From an uncultured Eubacteriales bacterium (GTDB lineage Bacteria > Bacillota > Clostridia > Oscillospirales > Oscillospiraceae), in the NCBI GenBank assembly GCA_902465435.1, contig CABQNH010000029.1, forward strand, positions 1 through 25,833: DNA of 25,833 nucleotides. The letters run 5' to 3'. How positions within the stretch are numbered: position 1 is the first letter of the stretch; each line of letters begins with the position of its first letter. Under the pieces are notes generated by a model that saw only the letters and a list, made by a program, of their open reading frames with translations, was not told where the DNA came from and made no database searches. The translations under genes and the position numbers were made by a program. Below, piece by piece: positions 12,885-20,854 of this stretch.

Positions 12885-12953
12885 CCCGTCGGCCGCAATG
12901 GATCCATATCCCCGGTGCCGGGGTTCCGATCCATTGCGGCCGACGGGTCTTTT
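12885..12953. terminator. Very long terminator hairpin between convergent CDF and eutH
   Basis: A perfect 20-bp stem (12885-12904 with 12928-12947) holds an inner CCCCGG/CCGGGG hairpin and is followed on the plus strand by TCTTTTT. It ends the CDF transcript and probably blocks read-through from eutH in the other direction. Confidence 0.9.
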
Positions 12954-12955
12954 TG

Positions 12956-14059
12956 TCAGCGTTCTGTTTCCGGTGCGCCCTTTTTGGGCGTTTTTTGCAG
13001 GAACAGCATGGCGGCGAAGAGTGCCGTGATGCCGCCGGTAAGCTTGCCCACGATCACGGGCAGCAGCATCGAGGCGTCATAGCCCGCCGTGAAGCCGAGA
13101 TGGTCGCCGAAGACAAAGGACGCAGAGACGGCAAAGGCGACGTTCAGCACCTTCCCGCGCTCGTCCATATCCTTCATCATGCCGAACATGGGAATGGAGT
13201 TGGCCAAGCTGGCGACCATCCCGGCGGCGCCGTGTTCGTTCATGCCCAAAAGCCCGCCCAGTTTATAAAGCGGCTTCCGCAGGAGCTTTGTGACGGCATA
13301 AACCAGAGGAAACGCGCCGGCAAGGACAATGGCAATGTCTCCGACGATCTCTATCCCATCCGAGATTGGCGCCATGCCCCGGATGAGGACCACGCCGGTC
13401 AGCCGCTCGACAATCGCGGCGGCAAGACCGATGGTAATCACGATCACGACCCCCCGGCCAAAAACGGAAAAGCCCTTCACCATGGCATTTTCCGCAAACA
13501 GCAGACCGAGGACGATCAAAAGCGCAAACAGCGCGATGGGGATCAAGTTTCGCAGCAGCATCCCGATCGGAAAGCCCGCGGTCAGTCCTCCAGCAAGGCA
13601 GCCGAGTGGGATCGTCACAATGCCTGCCAGAACGCCCTTGGCAAGGAAGCGGCGGTCAGATGGCTGAAGGATCCCCAGCGCGACGGGGATGGTGAAGACG
13701 ATGGTCGCGCCCAGCATGGAACCGACGATCAGCCCGCCGAACTGCGCGCTTTCCGGGGTCGCGGCAAGCTCTGCCGCCAGCGGCGCGCCGCCCATATCGC
13801 AGGCGAGAATGGAGCCTGCGAACATGGCGGGGTCCGCGCCCAAAAGGCCGTAAACCGGCACCAGCACGGGCTTTAAAAGCCGCGCCAGAACCGGCGCAAG
13901 GCAAATAATGCCGATCATGGCAAGACCGAGCGAGCCGAGGGAAAGAATACCCTCCTCAAATTCCTTGCCAAGTCCCAGCCGGTTGCCGAAAATGCGGTCG
14001 AGCGCACCGAGCAGCATAAACGCCGCCATAACGGCAACGATGATTTCATGAACGGACAC
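12956..14059 (-). CDS. eutH: Ethanolamine transporter EutH
   Basis: A 367-residue protein with about ten to eleven membrane helices, the size and layout of EutH. It carries characteristic stretches such as GSLGLAMIGIICLAPVLARL, ILACDMGGAPLAAELA, LVGSMLGATIVFTIPVALG-like text near residue 110, GMVASLANSIPMFGMMKDMD and FVFGDHLGFTAGYDASM. EutH brings ethanolamine across the membrane when diffusion of the neutral form is insufficient. The start is GTG (14059), chosen because GGAGGA lies 7 nt upstream. It is the last gene of the eut operon, 27 nt after eutN, and ends before a large terminator. Confidence 0.95.
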   Translation of the reverse strand: MSVHEIIVAVMAAFMLLGALDRIFGNRLGLGKEFEEGILSLGSLGLAMIGIICLAPVLARLLKPVLVPVYGLLGADPAMFAGSILACDMGGAPLAAELAATPESAQFGGLIVGSMLGATIVFTIPVALGILQPSDRRFLAKGVLAGIVTIPLGCLAGGLTAGFPIGMLLRNLIPIALFALLIVLGLLFAENAMVKGFSVFGRGVVIVITIGLAAAIVERLTGVVLIRGMAPISDGIEIVGDIAIVLAGAFPLVYAVTKLLRKPLYKLGGLLGMNEHGAAGMVASLANSIPMFGMMKDMDERGKVLNVAFAVSASFVFGDHLGFTAGYDASMLLPVIVGKLTGGITALFAAMLFLQKTPKKGAPETER

Positions 14060-14086
14060 AGGCGACTCCTCCCATCCGAATTGGTA

Positions 14087-14311
14087 TTAATCCAAAATGC
14101 CGACGACGGCGGTGTCGATCGGAACGCCGGGCGCGTCCAGCCGCGCTGCGCCGCCGCAGGCGAGGATCACGCGATCCCCCTTCCCCGCGCCGACAAGGTC
14201 GGCCGCGATCAGCTCGTCGCCGCCGATCTGCACGCGAAGCAGCGTCTGCCCGTTCAGCGCGGCGCATTTCTTCGTGGACCAGACTGCGCCGACGACCAGT
14301 CCCGTCCTCAT
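14087..14311 (-). CDS. eutN: Microcompartment vertex protein EutN
   Basis: A 74-residue protein of the EutN/CcmL pentamer family that caps the shell vertices. It opens MRTGLVVGAVWSTKKCAALN, continues LLRVQIGG and LVGAGKGDRVILACGGAARL, and closes PIDTAVVGILD. GAGKGD and the final DxxVVGI are family signatures. The length is a little under the usual 85-95 because the tail is short. ATGA overlaps the stop of the upstream gene by 4 nt. It is the only vertex protein in this cluster. Confidence 0.93.
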   Translation of the reverse strand: MRTGLVVGAVWSTKKCAALNGQTLLRVQIGGDELIAADLVGAGKGDRVILACGGAARLDAPGVPIDTAVVGILD

Positions 14312-14775
14312 GTCTCGCCCTCCAGAATTTCCCGCGCCAGCGGCGTCAGTCGGCAGCCGGGCGGCAGCGGGAGGCCGGACGCCCGAAGCCTGCGCGCCTC
14401 TGCGGCGGATATCAGCTTTCCCTGCGCGGCCGAGCCGACAAACTGAATGCCCAGCTGCTTTAGGTTCCGTTCGGCGGCGAGCAAACGGCTGTGCAGCAGG
14501 CGATTTTGTACCGGCGTTTTCCGGTGCGGTAGACCGCCCTCGTATAAATAGACGCTTTTTCCCTCAGCAAGCGCCGTATAGACCTCGTCGTAAGAAAAGT
14601 ACAGGAGACTGGCCATGCTGATCGAGCCGATGACCACTGCCGAATAGCTGCCGTGGTCATAGCGGAAGCCCAGATCCGTCTGCGGCATATCGCCGATCAA
14701 AAGCGCGTTGGGGCGCTGTGTTTCCATCCGGCGCAGCACCTCGCGGGCGATTTGCTCCGTCATCTGCTCATTCAT
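14308..14775 (-). CDS. Ethanolamine-operon protein of unknown role (TIGR02536-like)
   Basis: A 155-residue protein found between pduL-type and eutN genes in Firmicutes eut operons (I recall TIGR02536, eut_hyp). Residues 1-18 (MNEQMTEQIAREVLRRME) form an amphipathic helix resembling an encapsulation peptide. Then come NALLIGD, SYSAVVIGSISMASLLYFSY, a GKSVYLYEGGLPHRKTPV segment and a C-terminal helix-turn motif with LISAAEARRLRASGLPLPPG. ATG 14775 is preferred over the TTG at 14781 because GGGGATG is 7 nt upstream. It overlaps pduL by 8 nt and eutN by 4. It is probably a luminal protein; the biochemical function is unknown. Confidence 0.75.
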   Translation of the reverse strand: MNEQMTEQIAREVLRRMETQRPNALLIGDMPQTDLGFRYDHGSYSAVVIGSISMASLLYFSYDEVYTALAEGKSVYLYEGGLPHRKTPVQNRLLHSRLLAAERNLKQLGIQFVGSAAQGKLISAAEARRLRASGLPLPPGCRLTPLAREILEGET

Positions 14776-15373
14776 GCTCAATCATCCCCAAATCTCCCTT
14801 CCGAAAGCCGCAGGCATTCGCCTCGTCGTAATCCAGATGCACCACCGTGGAAAAATCGCGGCTGACCCGCACGACCGTATCCTCAAACACGACCGGGCGC
14901 TCCGTGAATACGCGCAGCCGAACCGTATCGCGGTCGCGCACCCCGCGCCGCTCTGCGTCCTCCGGCGTCATATGAATGTGCCGCTTCGCGACGATCACAC
15001 CCTGTGAGATCGTGATTTTGCCTACATTGCCCTCCAGCGTCAGGCCGGGCGAGCCCTGCACATCGCCGCTCAGGCGAACCGGCGGCATCAGACCGAGCTG
15101 GACCGCGTCGGTCAGGGAAATTTCGACCTGTGTCTCCGGCCGCTCCGGCCCAAGCACCGCGACGCGCGCAAACGTCCCCTTCGGCCCCAGCAGCTGCACC
15201 CGCTCCCGGCAGACGAACTGCCCGGGCTGGGAAAGCGGCCGCAGCGGCGTCAGGCCGTGACCGAACAGCGCCTGCGCGTCGGCCTGCGTCAGGTGGACGT
15301 GACGCCCGGACGCCTCAATTTCCAGAAAAACATGGCTTTGCAAGTGCTCCGCAATCCGTGCGGCAAGCTCCAT
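14768..15373 (-). CDS. Phosphotransacylase, PduL type (EutD role)
   Basis: A 201-residue PduL-family enzyme that interconverts acetyl-CoA and acetyl-phosphate, recycling CoA inside the microcompartment. The two zinc/active-site strands are visible: GRHVHLT (23-29) and AKRHIHMT (129-136). GPKGTF, VEISLTDAVQLGL and LDYDEANACGF are other conserved stretches. Residues 1-14 (MELAARIAEHLQSH) form a short amphipathic helix typical of an encapsulation peptide. AAGGAG, partly in the end of eutT, lies 8 nt before ATG 15373; the frame extends to 15415 inside eutT. It replaces the Pta-like EutD of enterobacteria, as is usual in Clostridia. Confidence 0.93.
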   Translation of the reverse strand: MELAARIAEHLQSHVFLEIEASGRHVHLTQADAQALFGHGLTPLRPLSQPGQFVCRERVQLLGPKGTFARVAVLGPERPETQVEISLTDAVQLGLMPPVRLSGDVQGSPGLTLEGNVGKITISQGVIVAKRHIHMTPEDAERRGVRDRDTVRLRVFTERPVVFEDTVVRVSRDFSTVVHLDYDEANACGFRKGDLGMIEHE

Positions 15374-15378
15374 TTCCC

Positions 15379-16080
15379 TCACTCCTTTGCTTTCAGGCGA
15401 ATCATCAGAATCCATAAAAGGCTGGAGAGCCGATTGAGCGCCAGAATAAGATCCTCCCGCGTCGGCAGACCGTTTCCGTCACGAAACGCGCGATAGCAGG
15501 CAAGCTCTGCCTGCCGTGTCACAGCGCGGGCGCGGTTGAGCTGCAGGAGCGTCCGGCTGTCCTCCGCCTCCGGCATAAAATGCGGCTGGCCGTAGTACTT
15601 CTGCGGGAAATGACTGCGCGCGCGCAGCTCGCTCTCCGAAAGACCGCACAGACGAAGCTCCTTAACTGGCTCATTCAGCACGTCGGCGCGCAGCAGCAGC
15701 CGCGTAAAGTCTAAAATCTCCTTCAGGTCGCGCGCCGTTTCCGTCTGCTTTTCCTCCAGCGCGGTCTTCCGGCTTAAAAGCAGCTCCGCCTCCAAAAGAT
15801 CGATCTGGCCGCGAAACGCAATGCGCGGATGATCCTTGAATACCAGCGTATTGCCGCAGAGGTGCGTCATATGCTCCGGCTTTTCCGTGAGCACGGCGCC
15901 GAACAGGGTTTGATATTCTTCAGGCTTTGCCTCGGCAGCGGGCAGGATCTCAATATGCTCTGCCCGCAGCCACTCCCGCGCGGAGGGTGTCAGGCGATCC
16001 TCCTCTGAAAGGTAGAAGACCCGCCGTCCCTCCCGGTTGCGCACGTTCGCGCGCGCGGCCTGCTCGGTAAAGAGCGCCAT
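15379..16080 (-). CDS. eutT: Cobalamin adenosyltransferase EutT (metal-motif-less type)
   Basis: A 233-residue protein that converts cob(I)alamin and ATP to adenosylcobalamin, the cofactor of EutBC. KPEHMTHLCGNTLV (67-80), KDHPRIAFRGQIDLLEAELL and a long helical C-terminus ending LNRLSSLLWILMIRLKAKE are typical of EutT. The enterobacterial HX11CCXXC metal motif is absent: only C75 stands in that region. This fits the Firmicutes class described in Listeria, which does not need the metal. The N-terminus (VFYLSEEDRLTPSAREWL) matches the family. It stops 6 nt before the pduL start. Confidence 0.9.
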   Translation of the reverse strand: MALFTEQAARANVRNREGRRVFYLSEEDRLTPSAREWLRAEHIEILPAAEAKPEEYQTLFGAVLTEKPEHMTHLCGNTLVFKDHPRIAFRGQIDLLEAELLLSRKTALEEKQTETARDLKEILDFTRLLLRADVLNEPVKELRLCGLSESELRARSHFPQKYYGQPHFMPEAEDSRTLLQLNRARAVTRQAELACYRAFRDGNGLPTREDLILALNRLSSLLWILMIRLKAKE

Positions 16081-16083
16081 CGC

Positions 16084-16386
16084 TTAGCCTTCTCCGGCGG
16101 TCAGCTCGCGCCCCTTCGGCAAAATGACCTCGACCTCGCTGTGCGGTCTGGGGATGACGTGGACGGAGATCAGCTCACCGACCTTCTCTGCCGCCGCCGC
16201 GCCCGCATCCGTCGCGGACTTGACCGCGCCGACGTCGCCGCGAACCATCACAGTCACGAGGCCGCCGCCGACCTGCTCCTTGCCCACAAGCTGCACATTG
16301 GCCGCCTTGAGCATTGCGTCGGCCGCTTCGATCGCGCCGACCAGTCCCTTTGTTTCAATCATTCCGAGTGCATTGGTATTCGTCAT
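16084..16386 (-). CDS. eutM: Microcompartment hexamer shell protein EutM
   Basis: A 100-residue single-BMC-domain protein that tiles the shell facets as hexamers. ALGMIETKGLVGAIEAADAM (6-25) is the canonical N-terminal signature, followed by VTVMVRGDVGAVKSATDAGA and VIPRPHSEVEVILP. The pore loop reads QVGGGL (GGG at 40-42) where the PduA/EutM norm is KIGSGL, so the pore-lining Ser is a Gly here. AAGGAG precedes the start. It lies between eutE and eutT and is the only standard hexamer gene in the operon. Confidence 0.95.
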   Translation of the reverse strand: MTNTNALGMIETKGLVGAIEAADAMLKAANVQLVGKEQVGGGLVTVMVRGDVGAVKSATDAGAAAAEKVGELISVHVIPRPHSEVEVILPKGRELTAGEG

Positions 16387-16399
16387 GGTTTTCCGCTCC

Positions 16400-17851
16400 T
16401 TATCCGCGTAATTTTTTCAAAATTTGCTCCGTGACGGCGTTTAAGAACGCCTCGTCCACGTTGGCTTCCTCATTAGTATGCCCTCCGCCGCCGCTTCTAT
16501 CACGCGCACCCCACGCCACGCGGCGAATGTTGAGAAGATCGTAGGGGCCGATGTTATTGGACGACGAGCTGCCGCCGACCGCACCGCAGCCAAGCGTCAG
16601 CGCGGGGAAGAGATTCGTCGTCAGGCCGATGCCGCCCAGCGCCGAGGGCGTGTTGACCAGAAAGCGCGAAACCGGCACCCGGCGCGCAAAGCGCTCAATG
16701 GCAGCCTTGTCCTGCGCGTGCATGGCAAAGGTGTGGCCGCTGCCCTCCAGATGCAGCACCTCGCAGACGCGCTGCAGGATGGTGTCCTCGTCCTTTTCCG
16801 TAAAGAAGGCCAGAACAGGACAGAGCTTCTCGCGCGAATACGGCCGCGTGGGGCCTGCCTCCGTCTCTTTGGCGATCAGCACCTTTACGCCCTGTCCGAC
16901 GCCGGTCACGCCCGCCATCTGCGCAATGGCGTAGGCACTTTTGCCCACGACCTTCGGGTTCATCGTTCCGTTCGGCCGCAGCAGCAGTCCTGCGATGCGC
17001 GCCGCCTCCTCCTTGTCGAGGAAATAAGCGCCCTGCCGCCGAAACTCCGCGCGCACCTCGTCCGCCATGGCCTCCTCGACGATCACGCTTTGCTCCGAGG
17101 CGCAGACCGTGCCGTTGTCAAAGGTCTTTGAGCGCAGAATGTCCGCGACGGCGCGCCTGACGTCGGCTGAGCGGTGGATATAAGCGGGGCCGTTGCCCGC
17201 GCCGACGCCGATGGCAGGTTTTCCCGAGGAATAGGCTGCGTGCACCATGGCGTAGCCGCCCGTGGCCAGGATCAGCTTGACGTCCTCGTGCCGCATCAGC
17301 TCCTCGACGGCCTCCATCGTGGGCGTCCCGATGCAGGAGATCGCGCCCTGCGGACAGCCCGCGTGCGCGGCGGCCTCCATAACGAGCGCGGCCGTGCGCG
17401 TGGAGCAGCGCACCGCGCCGGGATGCGGCGAAAAAACGATGGCATTGCCGCTTTTGAGGGAAATAATCGATTTATAGAGAATGGTGGAGGTCGGATTCGT
17501 AGACGGCACGATCCCGGCGATCACGCCGACCGGAACGCCGACGTCCCAAATCCTGTTCTCCTCGTCGCGGCGCAGGATGCCGACGGTCTTCAGATCGGCG
17601 ACGGCCTCGTAGACCTGCACGGAGGCAAACAGGTTTTTCTGCTCCTTGTCGGTGGCGTTGCCGAAGCCCGTTTCCTCCGCGGCCATGCGTCCAAGCTCCG
17701 CCGCGTGCGCGCGGCCGCAGTCCGCGATTGCCTTGACGATGCGGTCGATCTGTTCCTGCTCTAAGCGCTTCAGCGTCTTTTGCGCTTCCTTTGCCGCCTG
17801 AACGAGCGCCCGCACCTGCTGCCTTGACTGTAGATCCTTATCCAATTCCAA
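16400..17851 (-). CDS. eutE: CoA-acylating acetaldehyde dehydrogenase EutE
   Basis: A 483-residue enzyme that oxidises acetaldehyde with NAD+ and CoA to acetyl-CoA in the compartment lumen. Visible: GVPVGVIAGIVPSTNPTST near residues 105-123, ATGGYAMVHAAYSSGKPAIG, GVGAGNGPAYI, the nucleophile C250 in DNGTVCASEQS, and LGCGAVGGSSSSNNIGPYDL near the end. After a Gly-rich linker (DRSGGGGHTNEE) the last 20 residues (ANVDEAFLNAVTEQILKKLR) form an amphipathic helix that looks like a C-terminal encapsulation peptide. The start is TTG (17851): GGAGGG stands 7 nt upstream inside eutL, and the two genes overlap by 14 nt. Confidence 0.94.
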   Translation of the reverse strand: MELDKDLQSRQQVRALVQAAKEAQKTLKRLEQEQIDRIVKAIADCGRAHAAELGRMAAEETGFGNATDKEQKNLFASVQVYEAVADLKTVGILRRDEENRIWDVGVPVGVIAGIVPSTNPTSTILYKSIISLKSGNAIVFSPHPGAVRCSTRTAALVMEAAAHAGCPQGAISCIGTPTMEAVEELMRHEDVKLILATGGYAMVHAAYSSGKPAIGVGAGNGPAYIHRSADVRRAVADILRSKTFDNGTVCASEQSVIVEEAMADEVRAEFRRQGAYFLDKEEAARIAGLLLRPNGTMNPKVVGKSAYAIAQMAGVTGVGQGVKVLIAKETEAGPTRPYSREKLCPVLAFFTEKDEDTILQRVCEVLHLEGSGHTFAMHAQDKAAIERFARRVPVSRFLVNTPSALGGIGLTTNLFPALTLGCGAVGGSSSSNNIGPYDLLNIRRVAWGARDRSGGGGHTNEEANVDEAFLNAVTEQILKKLRG

Positions 17852-18515
17852 GCTCTGTCCCTCCTATTGCTTGCGGCGTCTGCGCGACCGCGCAGACCGC
17901 CCCTGAAAATGCCTCGCAGGCGGCGAAGCATGCCGACTGACTGCCGGTTAAAAGCGCCCCGGCAAAGTTTGTTTCCGTCGGCGGCGCATAAAACTCCGCC
18001 ATGCGCACGTCGGCCGCCTTCAGAGCCGCGTCCAGCGCCACGATGGCTTCCACCGGCGGCGCGATGAGGTAGGCGAGCGCCTGCCCTCTGGGAATACGCG
18101 CCAGCTTGGAAAGATAGCTTCCCGTGCTGCCGATGCAGTGCGCGAGATAGACAACGGTGTCGTCCGCGTTGGCGGAGCGGAATGCGGCGCCCGCCTGCAA
18201 AAAGCGCGCCGCTGCCAGAAGGCCGCTTCGAACCTCCGAGGGGTTTGCACCGCCCAAAATGCCGATGACCTCGCCGGCCAGCCTCGTGGAGGCATTTGCC
18301 GCGCCCGCGTAGAGACTGCGCGCGAAAACAACGTCCACGGCGGCCGCCTTTGTGGCCTCGTCGAGCGCAATATAGGTCGCGTCGTCACAGTCCGTGGAGA
18401 TCAGTCCGATCGAGCGGTGGCGTCCGTCCAGCCCGAGGCTGCGGCAGAGGTCGTCATCGACATTTGCAATCGTCTGCAGCGTCAGAATCCGCACGGGCAT
18501 CCGGTCACCGGTCAT
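17838..18515 (-). CDS. eutL: Microcompartment trimer shell protein EutL
   Basis: A 225-residue tandem-BMC-domain protein forming pseudohexameric trimers with a larger gated pore. MPVRILTLQTIANVDDDLCR, HRSIGLISTDCDDATYIALD, VVFARSLYAGAANASTRLAG and EVIGILGGANPSEVRSGL belong to domain 1; HCIGSTGSYLSKLARI and EFYAPPTETNFAGALLTGSQ to domain 2. All are EutL signatures. Length is normal. ATGA overlaps the eutC stop by 4 nt and AGGAGGGG lies upstream. The 3' end overlaps eutE. Confidence 0.96.
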   Translation of the reverse strand: MTGDRMPVRILTLQTIANVDDDLCRSLGLDGRHRSIGLISTDCDDATYIALDEATKAAAVDVVFARSLYAGAANASTRLAGEVIGILGGANPSEVRSGLLAAARFLQAGAAFRSANADDTVVYLAHCIGSTGSYLSKLARIPRGQALAYLIAPPVEAIVALDAALKAADVRMAEFYAPPTETNFAGALLTGSQSACFAACEAFSGAVCAVAQTPQAIGGTELGIG

Positions 18516-19432
18516 GCGATCCCCTCCTGCTTCAGGTCAATGCCGGATGCCTTCTGCTCCAGCATCGCGCGAAGCAGCGCCGCGATGTGCGCGCCCGCCT
18601 CGACGGCCGGCGTGCCCTGCCGGTGGATATTCGAGACGACCGTCCGCTTGGATTCGGAAATCCCGATGTGCGGCCGGTAGGCGAGATAGGCGGACATCGA
18701 CTCCGCCGTGACCAGCCCCGGCCGTTCGCCTACAAGCAGGCAGGCCGCGTCGCAGCCCGACAGCTCGCCGATCGGATCCATGGCGCCGACGCGGCAGAAT
18801 TGAATGAACACCGGTTCGGAATAGGAGATCCCGTAGGCGTCCAGACCCTCGCGAATGGCGGACAGGCAGTCCATGGCGCCCGCCTCAATGGCGGCGGATG
18901 ACAGCCCGTCTCCGATGAGCAGCGCAACGCGCTTTCCCTGCAGCACGCGCCGCAGAATGGCCGTGTTTTCCTCGTCAAAGCGGCGGCCGCGATCCGGCCG
19001 CGTGAGATAGTCGTCCTTGTCCCGGCAGGTCGTTTTCACAAAGGTCAGGCCGTTTTCCTCGGCGTAGCCCTCCCGCACGAGCGAGAAAACGCTGTCCTGC
19101 GCGGCGGCGTGGTCGGCGCGAAAGCGCAGCATCGTAAGCGTCTTATAGCGCGCGCCTGCGCGGCCGCTTCCCAGACGCGCCGGTGTTTTTCGCTTCAGCT
19201 CCAGGAACGCGGCTGCGTTTGCCGGCTGCTCCTCGAGATATTGGCTGCGCAGATCAATGGCCGTGATGTCGGCAAGCGGCGGCTCCGTTTCCTGCGGCTC
19301 CGTCCGCCGGTAATCCGCCGCCTTGACGGTCGGCTCCGGCGGGATTGTGCGCGGTGCGGCCGGTTCTATCGGCGTTTTGTCCATGGTCTGCAGCATTTGC
19401 GCAACGATGCGCTTGAGTTCTTCCTTGTTCAT
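18512..19432 (-). CDS. eutC: Ethanolamine ammonia-lyase small subunit EutC
   Basis: A 306-residue B12-binding small subunit of ethanolamine ammonia-lyase. After an N-terminal helix (MNKEELKRIVAQMLQTMD) and a Pro-rich linker come ARLGSGRAGARYKTLTMLRF, FVKTTCRDKDDYLTRPDRGR, VALLIGDGLSSAAIEAG, SCDAACLLVGERPGL-like text near residue 230, and AYRPHIGISESKRTVVSNIH, all typical of EutC. The first 18 residues plausibly target the enzyme to the shell, as known for enterobacterial EutC. GGAGG stands 6 nt before the ATG. It lies 52 nt after eutB, the only gap of any size within the operon core. Confidence 0.96.
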   Translation of the reverse strand: MNKEELKRIVAQMLQTMDKTPIEPAAPRTIPPEPTVKAADYRRTEPQETEPPLADITAIDLRSQYLEEQPANAAAFLELKRKTPARLGSGRAGARYKTLTMLRFRADHAAAQDSVFSLVREGYAEENGLTFVKTTCRDKDDYLTRPDRGRRFDEENTAILRRVLQGKRVALLIGDGLSSAAIEAGAMDCLSAIREGLDAYGISYSEPVFIQFCRVGAMDPIGELSGCDAACLLVGERPGLVTAESMSAYLAYRPHIGISESKRTVVSNIHRQGTPAVEAGAHIAALLRAMLEQKASGIDLKQEGIA

Positions 19433-19484
19433 AGCGTGCCTCCTATGGAGATGGATGGTCTCTTTTCGTGCGTCGGCTTTTCCC

Positions 19485-20846
19485 TCACAGGAAAACCGAG
19501 CCGTCGCCCGCCTTTTTCGTCAGGCGGCCGTTTTCCACAAAGCCCATTTTTTCAAGCCACGCCTGAAACGGCGGCGTGGCCGTCAGCGAAAACAGCTCGC
19601 GTAGCGCGGCGGTCTCGCGGAAGCCGGTGGTCTGGTAGTTCAGCATGACGTCGTCGCCGTGCGCGATACCCATGAAGTAATTGCAGTGCGCTGCCGTTAA
19701 AAGCACCGCCAGATTCAGAATGTCATTCTGGTCGGCCTTCATGTGGTTGGTATAGCAGGCGTCGCAGCCCATCGGAATGCCCGTCAGCTTGCCCATGAAG
19801 TGATCCTCCAGCCCTGCACGGATGACCTGCTTGGAATTATAGAGGTACTCCGGGCCGATGAAGCCCACGACCGTGTTGACCAAAAACGGCGAATAGCGCT
19901 TGGCAAAGCCGTAGCAGCGCGCCTCCATCGTAACCTGATCCGCGCCGAAGTGCGCCTCGGAGGACAGCTCGGAGCCTTGCCCCGTCTCAAAATACATCAC
20001 GTTCGGGCCGGTCGCCGTTCCCTCGTGCAGCGCAAGCTGCCGCGCGGTTTCGATCGTCGCGCCGTCAAAGCCGAAGGCGGCGTTTCCCTTTTCGCTGCCC
20101 GCAATGGATTGGAACACGAGATCCAGCGGCGCGCCCTTTTCCAGGGCGTGCATCTGCGTTGTGACGTGCGCCAGCACGCAGATCTGCGTGGGGATCTCCC
20201 ACTTGTTCTTGATTTCCTCAAAGCGCCGCAGGATCCGCGCGCAGTGCTCCACGCTGTCGCCGGAGGGATTCAGGCCGATGACCGCATCCCCCGCGCCGTA
20301 GGACAGTCCCTCGAAGGTTGCGGCGGTGATGCCGTCCAGATCGTCCGTCGGGTGATTCGGCTGCAGACGGCAGGAAAGCGTGCCGGGAAGACCGATCGTC
20401 GTATTGCAGTGCGCTGTGACCGGCATTTTCTTTGCACAGGCGATCAGGTCTAAATTATCCATCAGCTTGGCGACCGCCGCGACCATTTCCGCCGTCAGGC
20501 CGCGCCGGGCGCGCGCAATATCCGCCTGCGTCGTTTCCTCGGCAAGCAGCCACTCGCGGAACTGCGCGACGGTCTTGCCGCGCAGCGTCCGGTAGACCGG
20601 CTCGGACACATCATCCTGAATGATGCGCGTGACCTCGTCCTGCTCATAGGGTACGACCGGGTTCTCCCGCAGGTCGCCCAGAGTCAGATTGGCCAGCACG
20701 ACCTTTGCGGCTACGCGCTCCTCGGCGCTCTCCGCCGCGATTCCGGCCAGCCGGTCGCCCGACTTCTCTTCGTTCGCCTTGGCGAGCACGTCCTTGACGT
20801 CCCGGAAGGCATAGGTTTTTCCGAATAGCATTGTTTTGAGAACCAT
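19485..20846 (-). CDS. eutB: Ethanolamine ammonia-lyase large subunit EutB
   Basis: A 453-residue catalytic (beta/alpha)8 subunit, exactly the usual length. It cleaves ethanolamine to acetaldehyde and ammonia by adenosylcobalamin radical chemistry. Signatures run throughout: AKANEEKSGDRLAGIAAES, VPYEQDEVTRIIQDDVSE, TIGLPGTLSCRLQPNHPTDD, DAVIGLNPSGDS, MYFETGQGSELSSEAHFGAD, ARCYGFAKRYSPFLVNTVVG, GCDACYTNHMKADQND and MGIAHGDDVMLNYQTTGF. The ATG at 20846 is preferred (GAGGT about 5 nt upstream, overlapping the eutA stop region); the frame runs 38 codons further inside eutA without family similarity. Confidence 0.98.
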   Translation of the reverse strand: MVLKTMLFGKTYAFRDVKDVLAKANEEKSGDRLAGIAAESAEERVAAKVVLANLTLGDLRENPVVPYEQDEVTRIIQDDVSEPVYRTLRGKTVAQFREWLLAEETTQADIARARRGLTAEMVAAVAKLMDNLDLIACAKKMPVTAHCNTTIGLPGTLSCRLQPNHPTDDLDGITAATFEGLSYGAGDAVIGLNPSGDSVEHCARILRRFEEIKNKWEIPTQICVLAHVTTQMHALEKGAPLDLVFQSIAGSEKGNAAFGFDGATIETARQLALHEGTATGPNVMYFETGQGSELSSEAHFGADQVTMEARCYGFAKRYSPFLVNTVVGFIGPEYLYNSKQVIRAGLEDHFMGKLTGIPMGCDACYTNHMKADQNDILNLAVLLTAAHCNYFMGIAHGDDVMLNYQTTGFRETAALRELFSLTATPPFQAWLEKMGFVENGRLTKKAGDGSVFL

Positions 20847-20854
20847 GGTGTACC

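Noticed and set aside
11636..12934. A 432-codon minus-strand open frame opposite the CDF gene
   Set aside because: Same reason: the plus strand is a full CDF protein with all motifs, and the minus frame also crosses the large terminator hairpin.
12803..13876. A 357-codon plus-strand open frame opposite eutH
   Set aside because: The translation is Gln/Asp/His-rich shadow text, while the minus strand codes EutH with about ten membrane helices and a GTG start with a proper ribosome site.
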